Origin: Ustilaginoidea virens
Lineage: Eukaryota; Ascomycota; Sordariomycetes; Hypocreales; Clavicipitaceae
DNA: 64,000 nt
Direction: 5' to 3'
Assembly (NCBI RefSeq): GCF_000687475.1
Contig: NC_057316.1
Location: 4,402,001 to 4,466,000 of the forward strand
Shown one piece after another: positions 55,527-64,000 of this stretch (positions within the stretch are counted from its first letter, which is position 1; every line of letters begins with the position of its first letter). The translations under genes and the position numbers were made by a program. The notes under the pieces are model-generated. The model saw only the letters and a program-made list of their open reading frames with translations. It was not told where the DNA came from and did no database searches.

Positions 55527-56006
55527 CCTCTTTGGTCGGATTGTGGTCAGTAAATGATCTTGTGTGGCAGAATGTTTCGTCTACAAGTTCATAAAAGCTA
55601 CCAAAGACAGCTAGTTGACTGGAAAGCAACTCCTGGGGCTCAAGTGTGTGAAGAGAAGAAGCCCTTTTCAACCCGATTTCGGTGCAAAGTATCTGACCGA
55701 TGAGTTTCGGGGATGCTGAGGGAAGCACTGCTGGAGAAACGAAGAGTTAAATGCATGTGCTTTGCTAGGTGAGCAGGTGACGTCTGGTAGAAAATGCTGG
55801 CCTGACAGTTGGCAGCAGCTGTTCGTCTTGGACAGGTGATGCGCAGCTGCGAAGTTGAGTGGAAAGGTCAGCAACTCTGGAGCACGAATACACGATCTTA
55901 ACCATCCCACGCGACTGAATGCACCTCCTCCAGCTCAAACGGCACTGATGCTGCTGCTAGCATATGAGATACTACTGTACCAGTGTACCTAGGTAGAGGA
56001 TGCTTG

Positions 56007-56402
56007 CTACCTGCTACCAGCCAGGAAAACGTCGTAGCCACAAGCCATGTTTTTGAGGCAATAAAGGCAATTCGAAAGCCCGACAAAATCCTCCGCTGAG
56101 AAAATCCCAAGCCTCAGAATTTTAACCGCAATATCACCTTGGTTGGAAGATTGATTTCCAACAAACAGCACCCTGCATTCTAGGGACAAGTCGCCGCCGA
56201 GAATACGACGCGATGCTGGCACTGCAAGGCTCTTGGGTGTGCCGATTCTTTGTTGGCCGTGCCATTTCGCGAATTCGGGCTGCAATGTAAACGAGCATCT
56301 GCATCCCAGCAGCATGGAATCGTCGAAGTCGGCATCCGAAGTTTGCGTGTCGTCTCTTATTAGGTTGGGTGTCTCGGAGGAAATGGCTGTGATGAAGCGC
56401 AT
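56007..56402 (-). CDS. Possible orphan gene exon, 131-residue frame
   Basis: The frame begins at an ATG (MRFITAISSETPNLIRDD) and continues through balanced, Cys-containing sequence (LECRVLFVGNQSS, GLSNCLYCLKNMACGYDVF). Its composition is not repeat-driven, and a plausible donor (GTAGCA) overlaps the stop. I recognise no family and found no convincing second exon, so it may be chance or a decayed gene. Confidence 0.2.
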   Translation of the reverse strand: MRFITAISSETPNLIRDDTQTSDADFDDSMLLGCRCSFTLQPEFAKWHGQQRIGTPKSLAVPASRRILGGDLSLECRVLFVGNQSSNQGDIAVKILRLGIFSAEDFVGLSNCLYCLKNMACGYDVFLAGSR

Positions 56403-57276
56403 ATGCAGTTCTGCTACTGATATCGTGAAAGCAGGTCGCCCGATCTCTGTTGCAGCAAGCCGTCAGGGCGTTTGGTATGTTGTGACAGCTGCGTGGTCGG
56501 TCAGTCCAGTCGCAATCTTCCCTTGCCCAGAGGGGCCTGTGCCACAGTGTGTTTCGCATAACCATACCGGACTCGTACGCCTGAGGCGTAGGCATATAGG
56601 CCCGCGCATAGTAATGGCTGGTTGTCGCTCGTACCAGACAGTACATAGCAAGCCACATCAGTCACAGGAGCCGAGCTTGTTTGCCTGCGGCTCAACCGCG
56701 CTGCGCTTGTCTCAGAATTTGAGCCGAAACAACCAGGAACCAGGTCTGGTGCATAATCTGCCGCCGTGCCAAGCGATCGGACAATCTGGCAAGCAGCGGA
56801 CACCGGACGCAGTACGGACACTGCTCTTGCATTTTTAAAAACAAGCCGTCACGAGACAACATCGGCCGGATGTGGCGTGCACTTGACCGCCAGTTGTCAT
56901 GACAAACTGACTAACTGACAAACCGACAAACTGACTGGGCAGACTGAGACTGACAAATTGGACATCACGGGCGGGCTATGGTGCCCTCTTGCTGCATAGT
57001 GCATAGCGAAAAGTCAGGCAAGCATTGGCCACGTCAATCGGCACCGGGGGGCCGTTGAAAAAATGCCATTGGCCATACTCTCTGAGCGTCCCATGTCCGC
57101 AGGTACACCAGCAGCACTTGACGACAAGATTGTCATGATTGTTATTGGCCAAGCTTGATGCCGACGGGGCTTGGAAAATCTGAAATGAGGAGGAGTTGGC
57201 TGGCTGCCCCTGCCTTCCTCAGGTACGTATGTACCTGCACCTGCCGCCTGAGCCGCATGCATCCCCTTGAAAGGCA

Positions 57277-57322
57277 AGGCAACGCAACGCAACGCAACGC
57301 AACGCACCGCAACGCACCGCGG
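57277..57322. repeat. AACGC pentanucleotide repeat
   Basis: Consecutive AACGC units, then ACCGC/AACGC variants, on the plus strand. Confidence 0.85.
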
Positions 57323-57988
57323 CAAGAGCAGAGGACAAAGAGCACAAAGAGCACAAAGAGCCTGCTGCATGCAGCCTCTCTTCATTCTCTTTCAACAATG
57401 GCGTGGCCTAGTCCTCTTTCCCATCGTCCGCCTCCGCCCTCTCCTGCGCTCCATCACACCATCATCAGGCGTCATGCGCTCTTTCTCATGCCTGTCACTT
57501 TCGCCTCTTGTTGGCGCTTGGTGCCTTCGCTAGATCCTGACGCCGGTTGGGCTTGACGCATTGCGCATGCCTCCACTCGCAAGCGAGTTGAGAAAGTGAC
57601 GGAGACGTGCAGACCGGAGAGGCACGTCAAATGACAGGCCCAGAAAAGTCTGGTCTGGTTGTTTGTTCGGCTGTCCCAGGTGATTGGATGCTTGCAGCCC
57701 TGACCGCCAGCATCAATGCTTTCGCTTTTGCATTCCCAGTTTGTGCCGGGGCTCTGGCGCTCTTTTCGACTCGATCCCAGCCCTATGCTGTACCGCGAAT
57801 TGGCCTTGTCCCGGCCGTCACGTCAAGCGGGGAGCATAAAGAAAAAGGTGCCTGCATCTTTAGCCACCTCCAATAATCGAGGGAAAGCTCAGGGCCAACA
57901 TGGTGATGGGAAGAAGACATCCTCATCTCAGACGGCAGGAGTATCACGACAAGGCGCATGACGATTGGCACGCATTGTGCCTTTCGCA

Positions 57989-59816
57989 ATGCTCCCGAGA
58001 CTGCATATCAAGTTCCCCATCCGACAAGCCGAAACAAGCCCTGCAAGTCACAAAATCACGCAAAGCGCCACGCAGAGGGAAGCAATCGGAAGCTTTGCGC
58101 AAGACCAACTATTCGCTCTTCGGGTCTCATCCGTTGCGGTTGGATCATTGAGCTTGCTCTCAACAATGGTGGCAGTCGCCTTTTTTCTGTTGATGCAACG
58201 CAGTTTCCGACACGAGTAAGAGGCGTTGTCCTGGACCTATACGCGCCCCGTCTTCAATTCCAGCCCGTGTACTAATTTTGACGAGCAGTCTTATCCTTTT
58301 GTTGATTTTGAGTGATACGCTTAAAACGCTATGGCTCGTCATCCCGCAGGCGATGGAACTCGCGCACGGCAACGTCTCCTCTACCTCTACCATCTGTCAA
58401 ATCAGCGGCTTCTTCCTGTCTGTTGGCATTGAAGCCTGCGATCTGGCAGTCCTGTTGATGGCTGCGCATACTGCGCTATACATACTTCGAGGTCGCAGCG
58501 GACTGTACCCGTATCGGTATCTGGCCTACATTTTGGTCGCAGCTGTCTCGCTGATGCTTGCGTCACTGGCATTTATCAACCAGCCCGCCTTTTTCAATTC
58601 CGGACCGTATTGCTATCTGCCACATCAGCCAGGATGGACCAGCAGAGCTCTGAGCTGGATTCCGCGATATGTAATCATTGCAGCAATCATGCTGACCTAC
58701 ACCTTCATCTACGTTTATGTCACGTGTGTCCTGAAAAATTTCGAGAAAGGAGATGGTATGAATGGCGCAAACGGTGCACGTCCGACCCATGAGCATAGCG
58801 CATCAGATCAGACCTGGGTGCCACCAACTCCTCCTATAGTATATCACGGCCTCCTCCCGCCAACGCCTTCATCTGACGGTGTCTTCAAGGCCTACGCTTG
58901 GAAAAAGAACCCACAGCTTTCAGAAGCCGTTTTAACCCAGAGTAAGGGAAACGCGCAGAGCACTCTCAAGCCGAGGCAAGAAAATGAGGGAGCAAAACAA
59001 CTGCATATGCCGAAGCCTCAAGTTGTTGAAAGGACCTCGTTTCCTGCCAATCAAGAACCAGGCCAGTCTGCTGGGGGCGACCAGGTCACGGGTTGTTTGA
59101 GATCGAACAAACACTTGCACAAACACTTGCACATAAACAGCCGGCCTGAACCGTACGCTCCAAGTAAAACTTTTGGCCGTTGCTTGACGTGCTTGGGGGA
59201 GGTTTCACCGTCACGGCAAACTGGCTTGGCTCCCAAAGGCCGGCGGTTGCGCGTACTGCCAGGCGAATGGGATTCCTCTCCGGATTTAGTTTTATCGCCA
59301 TCTACGCTCAACGCGACAGGCATGCCCGGAGTGCGGCAGAAGATTCGACGTCAACTGGGACATTTATTCCTTTACCCACTCGTGTACGTGGCGGGATGGC
59401 TGATACCATTCATATCCCATGTCATGGGAGGTCACGAGTCTGCTAAGCCGTTCGGGCTGGTCTTGGCTGGTCTGACGAGCCTGTGTATACAAGGGATGGC
59501 GGATTCTTTGGTTTTCCTACTACTAGAAAAGCCGTGGCGATTTTGGAACAAGGGCGGATCAGGCTGCCGGCTGTTCGACTGGTGCAAGCAGCCGGCGATC
59601 AAGGGTAACAAGTCCAAGGTTGGCCGCACAAGAGAAGAGATGTTAATTGCGGGTACCATGGCGAGGCAACGGCGGCAGAGAGAGGCTGAAGAGGGGCGAG
59701 TAGACCGCACGAGTTCGGTATCCAGAGGCCGAGAATGGTGGGATGTGGTATTTGCTGGCATAGATGATTGCAGTGACGGAGGCTGTCAAAGAAGCATAGC
59801 AAACACACCAGGCTGA
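57989..59816 (+). CDS. Git3/GPR1-type G protein-coupled receptor
   Basis: Fungal Git3/Gpr1 receptors are plasma-membrane GPCRs that sense glucose or other nutrients and act through a G-alpha protein and adenylate cyclase. Two exons, 57989-58215 and 58289-59816, join GTAAGA/CAG in phase 2 to give FRHDLILLLILSDTLKTLW, the family hallmark at the helix 1-2 boundary. The product is about 584 residues. Helices 1-5 cover about 55-230 (LFALRVSSVAVGSLSLLS; CQISGFFLSVGIEACDLAVLL; YRYLAYILVAAVSLMLA; WIPRYVIIAAIMLTYTFIYV). A 230-residue polar third intracellular loop follows. The Git3_C segment has helices 6-7 (RRQLGHLFLYPLVYVAGWLI; LTSLCIQGMADSLVFLL), then EKPWRF and a basic tail. The start at 57989 is the first ATG in the frame; in-frame upstream codons lack one. 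Confidence 0.9.
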
Positions 59817-60379
59817 GATTTGGCATGTTGGCAAAAGTGATTTTCCTTCCTTTCTTCTTTTTTTCTTTCTTTGCTATCCCCCTCCCCTTTTTATTTGCTA
59901 GCGGGCTGACTTTTTTTTTTTTTTTTGTCAGACCTTTTGCCAGTGCATGCACCCATCATAGAGGGGAAACATGGAACAAGCTATGAGGTTTCCTCGATCC
60001 GATACGTTTTGCGTGAAGGCGTAAAGGTCAAGCTACAGCGCAAGGTCAGAGTCTCGACTGCATCTGGCACCCTAGGTGAAGATTATGTTGAATCTGCCTA
60101 TAGAGTGCCGCGGGATTTCCCTCTTGGGTCCGAACCATTTAACCCCCCGATGTTTGCTGGCACAAGACTTTATTTGGTCCCGACTTGCCGACGGATATTC
60201 CCCTTTTCGAATCGAGCTATGGCGACAAGTCCTGGAGAAACAAAAGCGAATAAAGGAACAAAGAAAAAAACGAAAAAAAAAAAGAGGAGTCCAACCGTAT
60301 TAAAACACGTAATGTGAGTCATGATGACAGCTTTTTAAAGCCCGAGATTCATCTTCCTCCAAGCAAACATAGTCGACTC
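59817..60379. other. Convergent 3' region between the GPCR and the amidotransferase-like gene
   Basis: 563 bases with a T-run (59911-59926), CTTT-rich sequence and A-rich tracts (60260-60285). No gene is seen. Confidence 0.5.
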
Positions 60380-61239
60380 TCATTCCTGGCGGATAAATTT
60401 CAAAAATGCTTTGCCAACGGCTACTCCATCGTGCGGGATGGGCGCACGCTTCATGCCTTCAGTGTATACTTGGTCGGAGAAGACGCCGACCGTATGTCGA
60501 TTAAACAGGATTTCCGAAATGATTTCTTCCGTAAACTCGGGGTGGCCCTGGACGGTAAGGTATCTGCCTGGGAGGTACATGGCCTGGACGGGACAAAAGG
60601 CGTTGGAGCCGAGGGGGATGGCATCGGACGGGAAGGTTTGCACGACGTCGCGGTGCATTTGGTGAATGCGCTGCGAGATGGCGGTTAGTATGGGGGGTGG
60701 GGGGTGGAAAGAAAGACGAGAAGAATGAAAAGGGGTTGGGCGAGAAGGCGAACCAGCTTGTCCAGGCCAAAAAGCTCCTTGCCCTTGTCGGTCAGGTCGA
60801 CCTCGGTAACGGCAATCTCCCAGCCCTTGTCGCTCTTGCCGACGCCCGCGCCGACAGCCCGTCCCACGATCTGGTGGCCGAAGCAGACGCCGACAACCCT
60901 CACCCGCCCGGATTGTATGGCGCGCCTGGTGAAGTCGACGAGCCTCAAGATCCAGGGATCGTTGTCGAACGCGGTGTGCCGCGAGCCCGTCAGCAGGAGG
61001 GCATCGACATTGTCCAGGTCCGGGTAGGAGCGCAAGTCGTTGACGACGTCGTGGGCAGACGTGGTGAGGATGGCGTCGAGGTCCCGGGGCGGAGAGAGGG
61101 TTTGGGCGGCGCTGGCGAGGAGGGCTTTGAACACGCCCGCGTAGCCGCCGAACCGATGACGGGTCTGCGGCTGGGGTGTGTCGCATTCGAGAATGGCGAG
61201 CCGCAGGGGTCGGCGGTCAGAGGCGTCATCCGAGCCCAT
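60380..61239 (-). CDS. Class I glutamine amidotransferase-like protein
   Basis: This is a stand-alone GATase1-fold protein, similar in plan to fungal proteins of the yeast YLR126C type and to the glutaminase half of GMP synthase. Two exons, 61239-60754 and 60670-60380, join GTTCGC/CAG in phase 0 (LDKL-RIHQMHRD) and give about 258 residues. The catalytic nucleophile lies in GVCFGHQIVGRA (Cys about 120), and the His-Glu pair is in TVQGHPEF (about 203), so the triad is complete. Upstream DALLLTGSRHTAF matches the oxyanion strand region. Without a synthetase domain the acceptor substrate is unknown. The donor is weak; translation through the intron stays open for some distance, so a retained-intron form cannot be excluded. 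Confidence 0.85.
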
Positions 61240-61424
61240 CTTTGGGGGGGTTGTTTGGGGAGAGGGATGTTTCTGGGGGACGGCGAGCGAGCGGACGTGG
61301 GTTGATGAGAGGTCGAGCTCGAGGGGGATTTTGCTAGAGCACGACGAGGGTGGGTAAGAGGCGGACGAGGCTGCGCAAGGCGGGCATAAAACAACGTGGC
61401 AATGGGAACGGTATCCCAGGGGCT

Positions 61425-61457
<33 letters not shown>

Positions 61458-63066
61458 CTCTCGGATAATTCCAAAAGAGAAAGAAGAGAGAGGGAGGGGG
61501 TGGAAGGGAAGAAAGGGAGAAGGAGAAAAAAGAGTCAATGTGAATGGGCCAAAGATCAATGAATAGAGCTACTGTCTACTGTACTGTACCAGGCGTGCTG
61601 GGGAACAATTACAAGGCGAGGCAGAGGCAGGTGGTAGCTGGGGTTGCCTGACAGAAGACAACATGATTGGCCGTGCAGAAGTCTGGACATTGAAGGATTG
61701 GGCCGGGCGGTGGAGGAGCAAGCTGGTTGGAACCGGAACCGGCTCTAGCTCTGTCTCCTCTCTCAGCTCTCTCAGGACTCGCTCTTTCCTTTCCTTTCCT
61801 TTTTTTTTTTTTTTTTTTTTTTTTTTCTTTTTTTCCCCACCCCTCTTCTCCTCTCCGTTTGGCGCGTCTGTCGCACTGGGCCGGGCCCGATGTCGCGGGA
61901 GCTAAAACCAGACAGATGGGATGAACCAAAAAACGCCACGGGGTCCAGAGCAGGCGTGCCAGACCGCACCAGCTACAGTGGGTGGGGTGGGCTTTGCCTT
62001 GGCGCGCCAGCGCAGTTGACGGTCAGTGCGAAGAGCAACGTCAATAGCAGCCTCTGCCCCTTTGCCCCGGGGGACCGCGGCCGCCCCGCTGGCGGACCAG
62101 ACGTGAACCACCAGCGCACGCAGAGCTCGGCCGGCCGGCATGTATTTCCTTGTTCTGGTCGCACCGCCAGCTGCGTGGCTGCGCGGCTGCGCGGCCGCAG
62201 TTCTGCAGAGAAGATGGGGGGGGGGGGCATGGGGGGCATCGATTCTCGACCCAATGGAGTCCAGCCAGGTCCAGGTCCAGGTCCGGTGCCGGGGTGGTGT
62301 GCCCTTTCCTGTTGGGGGGCTGCACTGCCGCAGCAGGGCATCAATGCAGGCAATGCAGGGGAAGAAGCACCGAAGCCCCCCATTGTTTTGGGGCCCCTGG
62401 GGGGGTCTTGGCCACGCTCGGCCTCGGCTAATTATAGCCAATGGCGTCTCGAGTGCTTATGTGAAACGCTCCGAGTGGAGCCTGCGCGGACGGACCAGCG
62501 CGGACGGACCAGCGCGGACGCCTGATGCGGATGCGGTGCTGGGACTGACTTGCTTGACGTGCATCGCGGCGGGAGGCCGACGTTGACGGTTCATGTTCCG
62601 GACGCTGCTCCGCACGGAGATGAATGCCCCCCCCCCCCCCCCCACCAAGCCGTGAAGCATGGCCACCCGGGTTGTTCCAGACGGGCAGAGGCCAGGGCGA
62701 GGCAGGGGCAGGGGCAAGGAAGTCACATATACGGATGTAATCTTTGGCGACATCGCCTGGCACGTGGTGGGCGAGGCACAGTGGGTCAGGCAGCGTCCAG
62801 TGGCTGGCAGGCCTTGGCATCAATCAGCTTCTGGCCAGCTGCTGGCTGGGCATCTCGGTTGAGTTGACGCTTCGCTGGTCTGGCTCGCACAAGCCTGCAC
62901 GGGGCTAGCGACTGTGCAACAACACCAAAAACAACCCGGCTGGACCGACAATGGCTGTAACCTGAGGAGGGGAGAGAGAGCTTCGTTCTTTAACCCCCGA
63001 CGAACCCTCCGCATCCCTCCGCATCCCTCCGCCTCTCTCCGCATCCCTCGCCATCCCTCGCCATCC
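61240..63066. other. 1.8-kb divergent interval between the amidotransferase-like gene and exopolyphosphatase
   Basis: It contains two long poly-T runs (61429-61457 and 61800-61826), a G-run (62217-62228), GGTCCA repeats (62264-62282), CGGACGGACCAGCG repeats (62487-62520), a C-run (62627-62643) and a CATCCCTCCG repeat near the PPX1 start (63009-63060). No gene is supported. Confidence 0.5.
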
Positions 63067-63729
63067 ATGGCTCCCAGAATGCCGTTGCAGGCGTTCCTCG
63101 CCGCCGCCCGCAACGCCCTGACCGCGCCGCCCGCCCAGCGCCAGAAGCCCCTGACCTTTGTCGTGGGTAACGAGTCTGCAGGTCAGTCAAAAAAAAAAAA
63201 AAAAAAAGAAATCACCAAAGAGACGCTTAATCCCCGCTTCCCCCCCCCCCCCCCTTCCTTTGGCTGCCGCGCGATTGCTAACCCCGCCCCGTTACGTCGT
63301 CACAGACCTCGACTCGCTCTGCTCCGCCATCGTCTACGCCTTCCTCCGCACCCACGCGCCCCCGCACACGCTGCACATCCCGCTGGCCAACCTCCCCCGC
63401 GCGGATCTCGCCCTGCGGCCCGAGATGACGGCCGTGCTGCAGCACGCCGGCCTGCGCCCGGCGGACCTGCTCACCCTGTCGGACCTGCCGGACCTCGAGC
63501 CCCACGAGACCAGCTGGCTGCTCGTCGACCACAACGCGCTCACGGGGCCCCTGGGCAGGTACGCCGGCCGCGTCGCCGGCTGCGTGGACCACCACGTCGA
63601 CGAGGGCGCCCTGCCCGCCGGCGCGGCCCCGCGCGTCATCGAGCCGTGCGGCAGCTGCATGAGCCTCGTCGTCAGCGAGTGCCGGCAGACGTGGGCGGAT
63701 GTCTTCCCGCGCGACGACGACGATGCCGA

Positions 63730-63766
<37 letters not shown>

Positions 63767-64000
63767 GCCCCTGGCCAGCAGGACGGCCTCGCCAAGCTGG
63801 GCCTCGCGCCCGTCCTCGCCGACACCACAAACCTCACCAGCCGGGACAAGGTCCGGCCCAAGGACCGCCAGGCCGCGGCGTTTCTGTGCGCGCGTATCCG
63901 CCAGCCGGGCTTCGACCCCGCCGCCTTCTACGCCTGCATCAACGCCGTCAAGGAGGACCTGTCCGGCCTGTGCTGCCGCGACATCCTCCGCAAGGACTAC
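63067..64000 (+). CDS. PPX1: Exopolyphosphatase PPX1-type (DHH family), 5' part
   Basis: PPX1 enzymes are metal-dependent DHH-family phosphohydrolases that remove terminal phosphate from inorganic polyphosphate. Exon 1 is 63067-63181, and exon 2 starts at 63306 and runs off the window. The GTCAGT/CAG junction in phase 1 rebuilds the first metal motif GNESADLDSLCSAIVYA. Further signature motifs follow: VDHNAL (about residue 118), the DHH motif with CVDHHVDEGALP, and APVLADTTNLTS. The segment between them carries a DDDDADADADA repeat (63717-63770) from a hexanucleotide microsatellite, absent from the family core, so it is probably a surface-loop insertion. The intron contains 19 consecutive A and a 14-base C run. 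The C-terminal DHHA2 domain lies beyond the window. Confidence 0.9.
63717..63770. repeat. GCCGAC/GCCGAT hexanucleotide repeat in the exopolyphosphatase coding sequence
   Basis: About eight units on the plus strand, translated as Asp-Ala dipeptides inside the PPX1 frame. Confidence 0.9.

Larger units (their letters stand above)
55527..57988. other. 2.5-kb divergent interval between the SNF2 ATPase and the Git3-type receptor
   Basis: Mostly without supportable genes. One minus-strand frame (56402-56007) looks more protein-like than its neighbours and is listed separately. Other structure: GACAAACTGACTAACTGAC words (56898-56950), an AACGC repeat (57277-57322) and an AAAGAGCAC repeat (57337-57360). 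Confidence 0.5.

Noticed and set aside
60697..61305. 202-residue plus-strand frame
   Set aside because: Antisense to exon 1 of the glutamine amidotransferase-like gene, which has a complete catalytic triad on the other strand.
1..64000. tRNA and rRNA genes
   Set aside because: I looked for box B-like GGTTCGANTCC words and rRNA stretches and found none convincing. The initiator tRNA-like bases at 27944-27955 are a primer site, not a gene. A covariance-model scan would be decisive.

Overview
The window is nuclear DNA of a filamentous ascomycete (Pezizomycotina). The basis is short introns with GTNNGT donors, CTAAC/CTGAC branch sites and CAG/TAG acceptors, GC-rich third codon positions, and fungal families such as ENA-type P-type ATPases, Git3/GPR1 receptors, fungal rhodopsin-domain proteins and Arb1. 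C-to-T decay restricted to CpA sites (repeat-induced point mutation, RIP) in one AT-rich block points the same way. Sordariomycetes, perhaps Hypocreales, is my inference and is not proven here.

Layout. 1-190: a fragment of a membrane transporter on the minus strand, then about 5 kb of low-complexity DNA without a supportable gene. 5.4-14.8 kb, all minus strand: an ENA-type cation-exporting P-type ATPase, the RNA kinase/cleavage factor subunit CLP1, and an Arg82-type inositol polyphosphate kinase. 16.27-30.15 kb: an AT-rich island that is one old, RIP-scarred Copia retrotransposon with its own LTRs and target-site duplication. A solo LTR and a complete second Copia element, both of another family, are inserted into it. 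30.9-42 kb: Arb1 (RNA-silencing factor), a Pmp3 proteolipid with an unusually long tail, the splicing helicase Prp22, and a large intronless ankyrin-repeat gene. 43-50.9 kb: a fungal rhodopsin-domain seven-helix protein, a cytochrome P450 and a small probable GPI-anchored protein. 51.7-64 kb: an 11-exon SNF2 ATPase with an embedded RING finger, a Git3/GPR1-type receptor, a class I glutamine amidotransferase-like protein, and the 5' part of an exopolyphosphatase, which runs off the window end.

The host genes look like an ordinary mixed housekeeping neighbourhood. They handle mRNA 3'-end formation, splicing and mRNP release, inositol phosphate and polyphosphate metabolism, ion homeostasis and nutrient sensing. 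I see no operon-like or biosynthetic cluster, although a P450 and a seven-helix protein are neighbours across a 3.3-kb gap.

The most unusual part is the transposon nest. Differences between the outer LTRs are almost all CpA/TpA or TpG/TpA transitions, so RIP hit the outer element after it inserted. The inner element has 762-bp LTRs differing at only two sites that I can find, yet its gag-pol frame carries many nonsense codons, mostly at Gln or Trp positions. Its LTRs also share RIP-type changes relative to the solo LTR. The simplest reading is that an already RIP-damaged copy was mobilised recently by proteins supplied in trans. The two families also appear to use different parts of initiator tRNA as primer. 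Exon boundaries given below were worked out by eye from splice signals, reading phase and family expectation; no transcript evidence was available.
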